Positions 17,519 to 27,853 of a stretch of DNA of 64,000 nt are shown here, piece after piece. Location of the stretch: contig NZ_VZRA01000001.1 of assembly GCF_008802355.1 (NCBI RefSeq), positions 628,980-692,979 of the forward strand, in the 5' to 3' direction. Position 1 is the stretch's first letter, and each line of letters begins with the position of its first letter. This DNA is from Oryzomonas sagensis (GTDB lineage Bacteria > Desulfobacterota > Desulfuromonadia > Geobacterales > Pseudopelobacteraceae). Position numbers and translations under genes: made by a program. Below the pieces are notes generated by a model. It was not told the DNA's origin. It searched no databases and worked only from the letters and a program-made list of their open reading frames with translations.

Positions 17519-18151
17519 ATGATTACCCGATTGAAAACGCTTCTCGTCGCTGCCCTTGTCGCAAGCCTCCCCGGCTTGGCAGCCGCTTCCGACCCGGCTC
17601 CGGCAGCCGGCACAAAGCCTGCCGCAGCAGCACCCGCCCCCATCGCCCCCGCGCCGGAGAAGAAAACCTCCGAGGCCGCACCGCTCCGCCAGACAACCAA
17701 GCTCGGCACCGTTGACCTGGCCCGTGTCGGCGACGAGACCGAACAGGGCAAAGCGGTTCAGGCCAAACTCCAGGCCAAGAAGGACAAGCTCCAAACCAGG
17801 GTCGACGGCAAGCGGAAGCAGTTGGACAAACTGCGCGCCGGCATCCAGGCCAAGCTCCCCTCTCTCTCCCCGGCCCAACGCGCCGCCAGGGAAAAGGAAT
17901 TCCAGAAAAAGGTGGAAGAGTTCCAGAAGTTCGGCAGGCAATTGGAAGAGGAATTGTCCTCCCTGCAGGAAAAGGAAACCAAAGCGCTGTACGATGAAAC
18001 CGAGCGGGCGGCCGCGGCCTACGGCAAGGCCAACGGCTTTGCCATTATCATCATCAAAAAGCAGATACTCTTCGTCGGCAGCGATGTGGACGCTCAGGAC
18101 GTGACCGACGCCCTGATCAAGGCGATGGACGAGGCGGCCAAAAAGAAATAG
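17519..18151 (+). CDS. OmpH/Skp-like periplasmic protein
   Basis: 210 residues from the ATG at 17519, with GGAG before it; in-frame starts further up give an unlikely Cys-rich N-terminus. Signal peptide (about 1-23, LPGLAAASD), an Ala/Pro-rich linker to about residue 60, then a domain starting KLGTVDLARVGDETEQGKAV followed by long charged coiled-coil helices and a terminal strand (FAIIIIKKQILFVG). This is the Skp/OmpH layout: a trimeric chaperone for outer-membrane proteins. The Ala/Pro linker before the domain is longer than in E. coli Skp. Confidence 0.82.
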   Translation: MITRLKTLLVAALVASLPGLAAASDPAPAAGTKPAAAAPAPIAPAPEKKTSEAAPLRQTTKLGTVDLARVGDETEQGKAVQAKLQAKKDKLQTRVDGKRKQLDKLRAGIQAKLPSLSPAQRAAREKEFQKKVEEFQKFGRQLEEELSSLQEKETKALYDETERAAAAYGKANGFAIIIIKKQILFVGSDVDAQDVTDALIKAMDEAAKKK

Positions 18152-18173
18152 CTTGCCCGCGAAACACGAAACG

Positions 18174-18213
18174 AAAAGGGGGGCGGCATCGCATGATGCC
18201 GCCCCCCTTTTCG
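18174..18213. terminator. bidirectional terminator
   Basis: 17-bp perfect stem (18174-18190 with 18195-18211), loop GCAT, starting AAAA and ending TTTT, between the convergent OmpH-like gene and ahcY. Confidence 0.92.
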
Positions 18214-18245
18214 TTGTGCTGCCCTGCCCCGTTATGCGGGCCGGA

Positions 18246-19640
<1,395 letters not shown>

Positions 19641-19724
19641 CCGTTTACTCTCCTTTATCTGGTATTGTTGTAGGTGCTTCCCGCTTTGGAACCGCCACCC
19701 GACGGCATGCTCTTCCCGGCATTG

Positions 19725-20642
19725 TCACGATGCCCTCACCAGCAGCACCGTCTCCTGCCCGGGCGCTCCTTCGATCCTCTCACAGCGGATGTGGACGAAG
19801 CCGGATTGCGTAAGCCACGAGCCCAGCTCTGCCTCCTCAAACCCCAGCCACTGGTCGGCCAACTGTTCCCGGGCCGCTTCCCGTTCATGGCGGGCAAGAT
19901 CGGCCAGCACCAGTACCCCCCCGGGGGCCAGTACCCGCCTGATTTCGGCAAGTACGGCCGCCGGATTGGCGGCATGATGCAGCACCATGTTGGCCACCAC
20001 GCACCCCACCGAGGCGTCGGACAGGGGCAGGTGGGTCATCTCCCCCAGGCGCAGCTCGATGCCGCCCGCGCCGTCGTGCGCCAGCCGGCGACGGGCCTCC
20101 TCCAGCATGGCGGGGGAATGGTCCACGCCGATCACCCGCGCCGCCCGGGCCGCCAGTTCAGTCAGCAGCCCGCCGGTGCCGGTGCCGATCTCTAAAACGG
20201 TACCATCATCGGGCACAAGTTCAAGCAGGTGCCGGCGATACTCCGGGACCGGCAGGAGCGTCCCGGCCAGGTCGTCCCACTGGCGGGCATGGCGGTCGAA
20301 GAACTCCTGGCTGCGCCGCCGGCGTTCCTCCAGCACCTCGGCCACTGCGGACAGGTCGCGGCCCCGCTCGGGCAGGCCGGTCAACTCGACCTCGAAAGCC
20401 GGGCGGACGGCGGTGAAGAAACGACTCGCCTCGCCCACCCGGTAGTAGCTCCAGGTCCCCTGGTGCTTGACGGTCAGCACGCCGGCCCCGGTCAGGATCT
20501 TCAAATGCCGGGAGATGCGAGACTGCCCCATGGCCAGGATGCGGGTCAATTCCTGCACGGTGAATTCGCCGTGCAGCAGCACCGCCACCAGACGGAGGCG
20601 GGAAGGGTCGGCAAGGGCTTTGAGGGTATCCAGCAGGTCCAT
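19725..20642 (-). CDS. ArsR-type HTH fused to SAM-dependent methyltransferase (SahR-like)
   Basis: 305 residues. Residues 1-90 form an ArsR winged helix (LADPSRLRLVAVLL, TRILAMGQSRISRHLKIL); residues ~130-300 are a class I methyltransferase with VLEIGTGTGGLL (motif I), GVDHSPAMLEEA (motif II) and VLAPGGVLVLADL. This fusion immediately upstream of ahcY matches SahR, described as an S-adenosylhomocysteine-responsive repressor of methionine-cycle genes in Proteobacteria. The methyltransferase fold would then be a ligand sensor. Identification rests on architecture and neighbour. Confidence 0.8.
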   Translation of the reverse strand: MDLLDTLKALADPSRLRLVAVLLHGEFTVQELTRILAMGQSRISRHLKILTGAGVLTVKHQGTWSYYRVGEASRFFTAVRPAFEVELTGLPERGRDLSAVAEVLEERRRRSQEFFDRHARQWDDLAGTLLPVPEYRRHLLELVPDDGTVLEIGTGTGGLLTELAARAARVIGVDHSPAMLEEARRRLAHDGAGGIELRLGEMTHLPLSDASVGCVVANMVLHHAANPAAVLAEIRRVLAPGGVLVLADLARHEREAAREQLADQWLGFEEAELGSWLTQSGFVHIRCERIEGAPGQETVLLVRAS

Positions 20643-20661
20643 ATCATGATTACCAATTTTA

Positions 20662-20685
20662 TTATATCAACTTTTCTTTATATAA
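20662..20685 (-). promoter_or_regulatory. AT-rich promoter and candidate operator of the SahR-like gene
   Basis: TATAAT is readable on the minus strand at 20661-20666, about 20 bases before the ATG at 20642, and overlaps an inverted repeat TTATAT-N12-ATATAA (20662-20667, 20680-20685). A second perfect 8-bp palindrome ATCATGAT touches the start codon. Autoregulation is plausible but the site is a guess. Confidence 0.35.
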
Positions 20686-20760
20686 CATCGGGCCTGGTGA
20701 CGGTCAAGGGAAAACGGGAGGGGACAGGGTGGTCATGTCAGCGGAGCGCGGAACGGAAAC

Positions 20761-20792
20761 GGCCCGCCGGAAGGAATTCCGGCGGGCCGAGG
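20761..20792 (-). terminator. hairpin after the nitronate monooxygenase gene
   Basis: 12-bp perfect GC-rich stem (20761-20772 with 20777-20788), loop GGAA. Read on the minus strand it is followed by GTTTCC, so the T-run is weak. Located between the end of the monooxygenase gene and the start of the SahR-like gene. Confidence 0.5.
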
Positions 20793-20824
20793 CAGGTACT
20801 CTGTCGTGCAGCGGGGGATAAGAA

Positions 20825-21913
20825 TCAGGCTGCTTCCTGCAGCGCCTCTTCCGCCTCGCCGAACAGCTCGTCGAAGATTTCCTGCACGGTGGTGATGCGA
20901 TCGGCTTTCCAGGCATTGGTGCCGCAGAAGACCAGACCGGTGTCCACCTCCCCCCGCTGGGCGCGATCAAGGGAGGAAACGATGCAGAAACGTTCGCCGG
21001 TTTCCTTGTAGGAGCATTTTTTCAGGCAGCCCATGCGGCAGGGGGTATTGTTCTCCACATCATAGCGGCGGATGTTGTCCTTGTTGCTCAAAATGGCCCG
21101 CCCCGGCAGGCCGGCCGGGCTCATGATCAGCCCGATATCCTCCCTGGTGCAGTCAAGGTAGGCCTGCTTGAAGGCATCATCGGCATCGCACTCTTCGGTG
21201 CAGACAAAACGGCTGGCCATCTGCACGCCGTCGGCGCCTTCCGCCAGGGCATGCTCCAGGTCGGCCCGGTCCCATACGCCGCCGGCCGCGATCACCGGGA
21301 CCTCGACGCCGCAGTCGTCGCGGAAAAAAGCCTTGACCTGGCGCACGGTGGCATACTGGTCATACTCGCCGGTGCCGATATTCTCCATCTTTTCACCCAG
21401 GTGGCCACCGGCGGTATCCGGGTCTTCCACCACCACCGCATCCGGCAGGCGCTTATAGGCTTTCAGCCATTTGCGGGCAATGAGTTGGGCCGCCCGCAGG
21501 GAGGAGACGATCGGCACCAGGGCCACATCGGGATGCTCGGCGGTCAACTCGGGCAGACTCATGGGGAGTCCGGCGCCGCAGACGATCACCTTGGCGCCCG
21601 CTTCCACGGCAGCCCTGACGAGTTGTTCGAAATCGGACAACGCGACCATGACGTTGACGCCGATGACCCCGTTCGGTGCAATCTCATAGGCCTTGCGAAT
21701 CTCCGCCTTGAAGCCCTCGGCATCGGCCTGGAAGAAATTCCGGCCGTTGTAAAAACCGCTGCCCAGGCCGATACCGGCCGCCGCAACCAGCCCTATGCCT
21801 CCGCACTTGGCGACGCTGCCGGCCAGACGGCCGGCGGAGATGCGCACCCCCATCCCCCCCTGGATAATCGGATACGGGACGGTGTACTTTCCTATCGTCA
21901 ACGACTGCGCCAT
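20825..21913 (-). CDS. nitronate monooxygenase / FabK-like flavoprotein
   Basis: 362 residues from the ATG at 21913 (GGAGG five bases upstream); longer frames lack family similarity at the N-terminus. TIM-barrel flavoprotein: PIIQGGMGVRISAG at the start, NVMVALSDFEQLV, VIVCGAGLPMSLPEL, DTAGGHLGE and PVIAAGGVWDRADLEHALAEGADGVQMASRF (phosphate-binding region). Family members oxidise nitronates or reduce enoyl-ACP. Unusual: a Cys-rich C-terminal part (CRMGCLKKC, then ERFCIVSS) that could hold a metal cluster and is not required in classical nitronate monooxygenases. Confidence 0.85.
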   Translation of the reverse strand: MAQSLTIGKYTVPYPIIQGGMGVRISAGRLAGSVAKCGGIGLVAAAGIGLGSGFYNGRNFFQADAEGFKAEIRKAYEIAPNGVIGVNVMVALSDFEQLVRAAVEAGAKVIVCGAGLPMSLPELTAEHPDVALVPIVSSLRAAQLIARKWLKAYKRLPDAVVVEDPDTAGGHLGEKMENIGTGEYDQYATVRQVKAFFRDDCGVEVPVIAAGGVWDRADLEHALAEGADGVQMASRFVCTEECDADDAFKQAYLDCTREDIGLIMSPAGLPGRAILSNKDNIRRYDVENNTPCRMGCLKKCSYKETGERFCIVSSLDRAQRGEVDTGLVFCGTNAWKADRITTVQEIFDELFGEAEEALQEAA

Positions 21914-22082
21914 ATTTTCCTCCAAAGAGACTCGGACATCTTTGAAGTTATCATACAAGGGATCGGATTTGATGTTTGTAATAGTTTTGTAAAAGCGCCC
22001 GGCACCAAGAGCCTTTCCCGGTTGACTCTCCATGGCCGATAAGGAATAATGTCCCTGCCGTCGATGACCCCAGGGAGCAGGA

Positions 22083-23537
22083 ATGAGAAAAACGTTTGTG
22101 CACTGCCTTTCGATCCTTCTGGTAAGCACCGCTCTCGCCCATGGCGAGGGGAATGCCGGACCTGCAGAAACACCACCACCGGTGCCCTCGGGGACCATCG
22201 CCACCTTCTGGCCGCTGTTCGATTATCGTTCCAGCCCGGCGACCGGCTACAGCAACCTTTCCATCCTGGGGCCGCTCTTCAAACATGAGCACAATGGCGA
22301 CACGACCAGGACCGCCGTCAGGCCGCTCTTTTTCAAGCAATCGACCCCCGGGGCCGCCGAAAGCGACATCCTCTACCCCCTGGCCTCCACCGGCAGCGGC
22401 GAGACCGGTTCCGACACCCAGGTGCTCCACCTGTTCCAAAAACACACCGAACGCGCCGGGACGGCTGAGGAGCGGCACAGCAGCATGCTGTTCCCCTTCT
22501 ACATCAGCGGCACCTCTGACAAATACGGCCCCTACACCTCCGTATTCCCCCTGTACGGGGACATCTACGAGCGCTTCTGGCGCGACGAGTACCATTACGT
22601 CCTGTTTCCCCTCTATGGGCGCACCGTGAAGCGGGGCACCACCTCCATCAACTGGCTCTACCCGATCTTCAACAGCGTGTCAGGCGAAAAAGAAAGCGGC
22701 TTCGCCGTCTGGCCCCTGTACGGACAGTCGCGCAAGGAGGGGGTTTACGACAAACGGTTCGCACTCTGGCCGATCTACAGCGACGAGCATCTCGGCCAGG
22801 ATACGAATAATCCGACCAGAAGCCTCAACCTGCTGCCGTTTTATGCCTCGTCGGAGTCGCCGCAGCGCAGTTCGACCCACATCCCCTGGCCCCTGTGCGG
22901 CGTGGTGCGGGACGGCGCGGGGACGGTCGTGGAGCGGGACTTTTTCTGGCCCTTCTGGATGACCGCCACGGGCGCCACTTCCAGCACCGAACGCTTCATC
23001 CCCTTTTATGCCGAATCGAAGACCAAGGAGGGGAGCAGCCGCTGGGTCATGTGGCCGATCTACCGCAGAGCGACCATCGACTCCCCCCTGTTCCGCCAGG
23101 AGAAGACCAGCCTGTTCTATTTCCTGTTCCACCGCTCCGACGAAGCCTGGCCCCAAGCGGGCAAAGACCGTGCCCAGAGCGCCTTTTGGCCGCTTTACGC
23201 CTGGAAGCGGGACGAAAACGGCCTGCGAACCCTCTCCATGCCCGCCCTGGTGGAGCCGGTCATCTGGAACGAGGGGGTCGAACGCAACCTGGCGCCGCTC
23301 TGGCGGCTGTTCATCAGCACGTGGGACGACAAGGGTGATGGCGCGACATCGATCCTCTGGAACCTCTTCTGGCGTGAAAAGCGGGGCAACGAGAGCGCCT
23401 GGGAACTCTCGCCGCTGGTTTCGTACCGTTCCGCCCGGGAGGGGAGCGAATTCAAACTGTTGAAGGGGCTGTTCGGCTATGCCGCGGACAAGGGGGGGAC
23501 ATCCCTGAGTATCTTCTGGATACCGTTCGGGATATAG
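22083..23537 (+). CDS. secreted protein with tandem Pro-aromatic (WPLY-type) repeats
   Basis: 484 residues, not assigned to a named family. Signal peptide (about 1-20, LAHGEG), good ribosome site (GGGAGCAGGA). From residue ~35 to the end it repeats every 20-35 residues a short motif of the form [FWLV]-[W/x]-P-[LIF]-[YFW], often followed by G: FWPLFDY, LFPFY, VFPLYG, LFPLYG, LYPIF, VWPLYG, LWPIY, LLPFY, PWPLCG, FWPFW, FIPFY, MWPIY, FWPLY and finally IFWIPFGI. Such periodic aromatic strands suggest a beta-barrel or beta-propeller at the outer membrane (inference). It precedes mlaE by 60 bases on the same strand. Confidence 0.75.
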   Translation: MRKTFVHCLSILLVSTALAHGEGNAGPAETPPPVPSGTIATFWPLFDYRSSPATGYSNLSILGPLFKHEHNGDTTRTAVRPLFFKQSTPGAAESDILYPLASTGSGETGSDTQVLHLFQKHTERAGTAEERHSSMLFPFYISGTSDKYGPYTSVFPLYGDIYERFWRDEYHYVLFPLYGRTVKRGTTSINWLYPIFNSVSGEKESGFAVWPLYGQSRKEGVYDKRFALWPIYSDEHLGQDTNNPTRSLNLLPFYASSESPQRSSTHIPWPLCGVVRDGAGTVVERDFFWPFWMTATGATSSTERFIPFYAESKTKEGSSRWVMWPIYRRATIDSPLFRQEKTSLFYFLFHRSDEAWPQAGKDRAQSAFWPLYAWKRDENGLRTLSMPALVEPVIWNEGVERNLAPLWRLFISTWDDKGDGATSILWNLFWREKRGNESAWELSPLVSYRSAREGSEFKLLKGLFGYAADKGGTSLSIFWIPFGI

Positions 23538-23597
23538 GGTATTCTACGCCATGAACCACCCGCACCGTGCGGGAGAAGGCCTCTTTCAGGATAAACC

Positions 23598-24374
23598 ATG
23601 ACCAAATTTCTCGAATTCATCGGCAAACAACTGATCTACTCGTTCGGCATCGTCGGCGAGGTGCTGATCCTGCTCAAGCGGACGCTGTTCGCCTTCCGCG
23701 AGGCGCCCCACAACATGCCGTCCATCCTGGCCCAGATGGCCATCATCGGCTACGAGACCCTGCCGGTGGCCTCGGTGATGGCCTTCTTCGTCGGCATGGT
23801 CCTGGCGCTGCAAACCGGGGTGGAACTGTCCAAGTACGGCACCCAGGATATCGTCGGCAGTATCGTCGGCCTCTCCATGGTGCGGGAAATGGGGCCGGTC
23901 ATGGTCAGCTTCCTGGTGGCGGGCAGGGCGGGCAGCGCCATGGCGGCGGAGATCGGCGTCATGAAGGTCTACGAGGAGATCGACGCCCTCACGACCCTGG
24001 AGATCGACCCGGTGCGCTATCTGGCCATGCCGCGCCTGATCGCGGCCCTGATCTGCGTGCCGGTCCTGACCATCTATTCCGACTGCGTCGGCATGCTCGG
24101 CGGCGCCATCATCAGCCACCTGCACCCGAAGCTGTTCATCTCCTACGCCACCTACACCGATTCCCTGCGCCTGGCGCTCAAATTCAGGGAGATCGCCGCC
24201 GGCCTGATCAAGTCCTTTGTCTTCGGCGGCATCATCGCCGTCATCTGCTGTTACGTGGGATTCAACACCTCGGGGGGGGCGCGGGGGATCGGCGTCTCCA
24301 CCACCCGTTCGGTGGTGCTCTCCTTCATGCTGATCCTGGTGGCGGATTACTTCCTGACGCGCATACTGATGTAA
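23598..24374 (+). CDS. mlaE: MlaE-family lipid ABC transporter permease
   Basis: 258 residues, the normal length. Five to six membrane helices; family hallmarks VASVMAFFVGMVLALQTG, VREMGPVMVSFLVAGRAGSAMAAEIG and the C-terminal GGARGIGVSTTRSVV. MlaE is the inner-membrane permease of the MlaFEDB system that moves phospholipids between inner and outer membrane. No MlaF ATPase is adjacent; an MlaD-like protein lies 15 kb away at 39.6 kb. The upstream neighbour is the Pro-aromatic repeat protein, probably in the same operon. Confidence 0.93.
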   Translation: MTKFLEFIGKQLIYSFGIVGEVLILLKRTLFAFREAPHNMPSILAQMAIIGYETLPVASVMAFFVGMVLALQTGVELSKYGTQDIVGSIVGLSMVREMGPVMVSFLVAGRAGSAMAAEIGVMKVYEEIDALTTLEIDPVRYLAMPRLIAALICVPVLTIYSDCVGMLGGAIISHLHPKLFISYATYTDSLRLALKFREIAAGLIKSFVFGGIIAVICCYVGFNTSGGARGIGVSTTRSVVLSFMLILVADYFLTRILM

Positions 24375-24397
24375 GCCTGCGGGGTGGCCCCGTTCGT

Positions 24398-25312
24398 TCA
24401 GTCCCGCGGTACGGCCAGCATCCTGTCCAGGGCCAGCCTGGCCTTGACGCGGGTCTCCTCGGTAACGGTGACCACCGGGGACATGGTCTGGAGCGAGTAG
24501 AGCACGTCCTCCAGGGAGGTGAGCTTCATGTTGGGGCAGATCAGGGCCGGCGAGGCCAGGATGAACTCCTTGCCGGGATTCTCGATCCGCAGCTTGTAGA
24601 GGATGCCGGCCTCGGTGCCGACGATGAACTTCCGGGCCGAACTGGCGCGGCAGTAGTCGTACATCCCGCTGGTGGAGCAGACATGATCGGCCAGGGCCGA
24701 GACCTCGGGCGCGCTTTCCGGGTGGCAGATGAACAGGGCGTCGGGGTGTTCGCTCTTTTTCCGCTGAACCGCCTCCACGGTCATGCGTTCGTGGGTCGGG
24801 CAGAACCCCTCCCAGAAGACGAAGCGCTTTTCCGGGACGAACCGGGCCACCCAGCGCCCCAGATTGCGGTCCGGCACGAAGATCAACTCATCCTCCGTAA
24901 GCGACCTGACCACCCGTAAGGCATTGGCCGAGGTGCAGCAGATATCGGAGTGGGCCTTGATCTCGGCCGACGAGTTGACGTAGGTTACCACCGGCACGCC
25001 GGGGTGTTTGGCTTTGAGCGCCTCCAACTCCTCCACCGTGACCATGTCGGCCATGGGACAGCCGGCATCGGGGCGGGGCAGCAGCACCTTTTTGTCGGGG
25101 GACAGGATGGCGGCCGACTCGGCCATGAAGTGCACACCGCAAAAGACGATCACATCCGCCTTCGTCTTGGCCGCCTCCACGGAGAGGGCCAGGGAATCTC
25201 CGGTGATGTCCGCCATCTCCTGAACCTCGTCCCGCATGTAGTTGTGAGCCAGCAGCACGGCATTGTGCCGTTTGAGCAGTTCCCTGATCTCTTGCCCGAT
25301 ACTGTCGTTCAT
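24398..25312 (-). CDS. nadA: quinolinate synthase A
   Basis: 304 residues. Typical NadA features: [21 protein letters not shown] near the start, [25 protein letters not shown], and [10 protein letters not shown]; three cysteines of these segments bind the 4Fe-4S cluster. Condenses iminoaspartate with dihydroxyacetone phosphate to quinolinate in NAD biosynthesis. GGGAGG is found about 10 bases before the ATG. The partner nadB is not in the window. Transcribed convergently to mlaE. Confidence 0.95.
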   Translation of the reverse strand: MNDSIGQEIRELLKRHNAVLLAHNYMRDEVQEMADITGDSLALSVEAAKTKADVIVFCGVHFMAESAAILSPDKKVLLPRPDAGCPMADMVTVEELEALKAKHPGVPVVTYVNSSAEIKAHSDICCTSANALRVVRSLTEDELIFVPDRNLGRWVARFVPEKRFVFWEGFCPTHERMTVEAVQRKKSEHPDALFICHPESAPEVSALADHVCSTSGMYDYCRASSARKFIVGTEAGILYKLRIENPGKEFILASPALICPNMKLTSLEDVLYSLQTMSPVVTVTEETRVKARLALDRMLAVPRD

Positions 25313-25487
25313 CGTTCCCGATCCTCCCGGAGGTGCCTGATCATAGTAGGTATTCTCCGCGACCCCTCGCGTTCTGTCTTCCCGCCCCTGGTCAGGCAGG
25401 CGGCCATGCTACCCGAAAGTCCCCCAAAACACAAGGCGTGACGCGTGGGACGGAAGAATGCCCGCCGGGAGACATCCGATTGTGGTG

Positions 25488-27122
25488 TCAATGGTTCTCG
25501 GTTTGCGCTTCCACAAGGCTGCCGCAAAAATGCTTCTCGCGGAGTCGCTGCTTTTCAATTTTTCCCGTGGGATTGCGCGGTATCTCTTCGAATATGATTT
25601 TGCGCGGCCGCTTGTAGCGCGGCAACCCGGCGCAGAACTGCGCCATCTCGGCTTCAGAGCAGGAAAAGCCCGGCTTCAACTCAATTATCGCCGCGGGTAT
25701 TTCGCCCAGATGCCGGTCGGGAAGGCCGATTACCGCCACATCCTTGACCGCATCGTACGTATGCAGAAAATTCTCGATCTGCACGGGATACAGGTTCTCG
25801 CCACCGCAGATGATCACATCCTTTTTGCGATCGACGAGATAGACAAAACCGTCTTCATCCATGCGCGCCATGTCGCCGGTGTACAGCCACCCGTCCTTGA
25901 GCACTTCGGCGGAGGCTTCGGGGTTGTTGTAATAGCATTTCATGACGCCGGGGCCTTTCACGCAAAGCTCGCCGACGTCACCCTGCCTCACCTCACGGCC
26001 GCCTGCATCCACGATCTGTAATTCCCATTGGTATCCCGCCTTCCCGATAGCGCCGACTTTATGGCTATTTTCGATGCCGAGATGGACGCAGCCGGGGCCG
26101 ATGGCTTCCGACAGGCCGTAATTGGTGTCGTAATCGTGGTGGGGGAACTGTTTTTTCCAGCGATTGATCAAACTGGGGGGAACCGGTTGCGCGCCGATAT
26201 GCATGAGCCTGCACTGCCCCAGATGATATTCCTCCGGCTTTATATCCCCACGGTCGATGGCGTCCAGGATGTCCTGCGCCCACGGAACGAGCAGCCAAAG
26301 GACCGTTATCCGCTCCTCGGACACGGTTTTTATGATCCACTCCGGTTTGACGCCGCGCAGCAGAACGGCTTTGCTGCCGGACAGGAGACTGCCGAACCAG
26401 TGCATTTTCGCTCCGGTATGGTAGAGCGGCGGAATACAGAGGAAGTTGTCCTCGCGCGTCTGTTTGTGGTGGTTCATTTCAGCGGCGCAGGATGTCATCA
26501 GGCTGCGGTGCGCGTGAAGCACCGCCTTTGGGAAACCGGTGGTGCCGGATGAAAAATAGATAACCGCGTCGTCATCGTCGGAGAGCGTGACTTTGGGAGC
26601 CGTGGAGGAGCAGCACGCCGTGAGCGCATAGTAGCTTTCGGCAAAAGCGGGGCAACCATGCCCCAAAAACAGCCGTATCTTTACCTTCGGAATCTGCCCG
26701 CGGATCGCAGCGACCCTCTCGGTAAATTCCGGCCCGAAAACCAAAATGTCACACTCGGCCAGATCGAGGCAGTATTTGATCTCCTCCTCGGTATATCGGT
26801 AGTTGAGCGGCACCGCAATGGCACCGGTCTTCAGGATGCCGAAATAAATCGGCAGCCACTCAAGGCAGTTCATAAGCAGAATGGCAACCTTGTGGCCTCT
26901 CTGCAAGCCTCTTTCCCGCAGAAAATTGGCAAAGCGGTTGGCTTTGTCGTCAAACTCGCGCCAGGTAATCTCCCTCCGGTACTTCTTCTCGGGATTGGTT
27001 TCCACAAGCTCGTAATCCTTCCAGCTTGCTTTAACCTCTCTGATGCCGGGATTGATTTCGACCAGGCTGATCTCTTCGCCGTACCGGGCAGCGTTGCGGG
27101 CAAGAATTTCTGTGATGGGCAT
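25488..27122 (-). CDS. acyl-CoA synthetase (AMP-forming)
   Basis: 544 residues of the class I adenylate-forming family. P-loop-like YFSSGTTGFPKAVLH, the DTNYGLSEA A5-type motif, GWLYTGDMARMDEDGFVYLVDRKKD and the C-terminal Lys in PTGKIEKQRL are all present. Activates a carboxylic acid to acyl-AMP and then acyl-CoA. The substrate class (fatty, aromatic or other acid) cannot be told from the motif set. Monocistronic as far as seen. Its start at 27122 is an ATG without an ideal ribosome site. Confidence 0.87.
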   Translation of the reverse strand: MPITEILARNAARYGEEISLVEINPGIREVKASWKDYELVETNPEKKYRREITWREFDDKANRFANFLRERGLQRGHKVAILLMNCLEWLPIYFGILKTGAIAVPLNYRYTEEEIKYCLDLAECDILVFGPEFTERVAAIRGQIPKVKIRLFLGHGCPAFAESYYALTACCSSTAPKVTLSDDDDAVIYFSSGTTGFPKAVLHAHRSLMTSCAAEMNHHKQTREDNFLCIPPLYHTGAKMHWFGSLLSGSKAVLLRGVKPEWIIKTVSEERITVLWLLVPWAQDILDAIDRGDIKPEEYHLGQCRLMHIGAQPVPPSLINRWKKQFPHHDYDTNYGLSEAIGPGCVHLGIENSHKVGAIGKAGYQWELQIVDAGGREVRQGDVGELCVKGPGVMKCYYNNPEASAEVLKDGWLYTGDMARMDEDGFVYLVDRKKDVIICGGENLYPVQIENFLHTYDAVKDVAVIGLPDRHLGEIPAAIIELKPGFSCSEAEMAQFCAGLPRYKRPRKIIFEEIPRNPTGKIEKQRLREKHFCGSLVEAQTENH

Positions 27123-27497
27123 TTTCGAGGCCTTCTGACGTACTCATACCGTTTGCGCCGGCAATATGCGGGAATGTAACCGGCACATCACACGTTTGCT
27201 TCGCTATGAGTTTAATTTCGAAGGGAGTAGAATAGGAATTTCAGGCTGGCAAGTCAAGAGTGGCGTGGTCAGACGATGCGATGTCCGGGGCTGTTTTCCA
27301 CAACCCACCCTGTGGCCCGGTTGTAAGCCGTGCTCGCTGCCGCGGCTACAGCCGCCGGGATTGGCATGCTGGCGGCGGGAGCGGACCGAGCTTATTGGGA
27401 GAAGTGGCCCCGGAAACGGCCAGGGGCCACGCAGCGGCCCGCATGTCGTCTTTCCCCTTGACAAAAACTCCTTGCAGATGCTAGAAAAAAGATTCTT
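27123..27497. other. intergenic region with tRNA-Pro promoter
   Basis: 375 bases without a believable gene; the open frame running antisense through the tRNA is a known type of artefact. A fragment at 27290-27310 (GCTGTTTTCCACAACCCACCC) resembles the right end of the 216-bp repeat copy at 28455-28670 and may be a decayed remnant. Confidence 0.4.
27458..27487 (+). promoter_or_regulatory. promoter of tRNA-Pro
   Basis: Perfect -35 TTGACA (27458-27463), 18-base spacer and -10 TAGAAA (27482-27487), ending ten bases before the tRNA 5' end. Typical strong vegetative promoter for a stable RNA. Confidence 0.75.
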
Positions 27498-27574
27498 CGG
27501 GATGTAGCGCAGCCTGGTAGCGCACCTGCTTCGGGAGCAGGGGGCCGCTGGTTCAAATCCAGTCATCCCGACCA
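27498..27574 (+). tRNA. tRNA-Pro (anticodon CGG)
   Basis: 77 nt with encoded CCA. Acceptor CGGGATG pairs with CATCCCG; D-arm GCGCAGCCTGGTAGCGC; anticodon stem CCTGC/GCAGG with loop TTCGGGA giving CGG (27532-27534); T-arm GGTTCAAATCC. Confidence 0.97.
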
Positions 27575-27583
27575 TTTAAAAAT

Positions 27584-27616
27584 AAGGGGTCAGCCGAATA
27601 CGGTTGGCCCCTTTCT
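27584..27616 (+). terminator. terminator after tRNA-Pro
   Basis: Stem AAGGGG...CCCCTT with inner GTCAGCC/GGTTGGC pairing that uses G-T pairs, followed by TTTC. Starts ten bases after the tRNA CCA end. Confidence 0.65.
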
Positions 27617-27853
27617 CGTTCCGCCTGCACCCAGCATTTCGCTGGACGACCGATGGCATGGCACGACCATCCCATGATCGCCCTGTCCTCGCCCCTGCCC
27701 TTCCTCCCGGACCGCCCCCACTTCGAGCGCAAACAAGGCGGCACGGGGCATGCCTGAGATAAAACAACGCCACGCGCCCAGACATCGGCGGCGATACGTG
27801 CTATACTGAACTCTAACAGAAAGGCCAAGACGGCCGCCCAAGAGGAGAAGGCG

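Noticed and set aside
23567-24919. Long plus-strand frame overlapping mlaE and nadA
   Set aside because: Runs through mlaE in another frame and antisense to nadA; Arg/Gly/His-rich.
27204-27575. Minus-strand open frame running through tRNA-Pro
   Set aside because: It is antisense to a tRNA; its first residues (MTGFEPAAPCSRSRC) are a familiar artefact of tRNA antisense translation.
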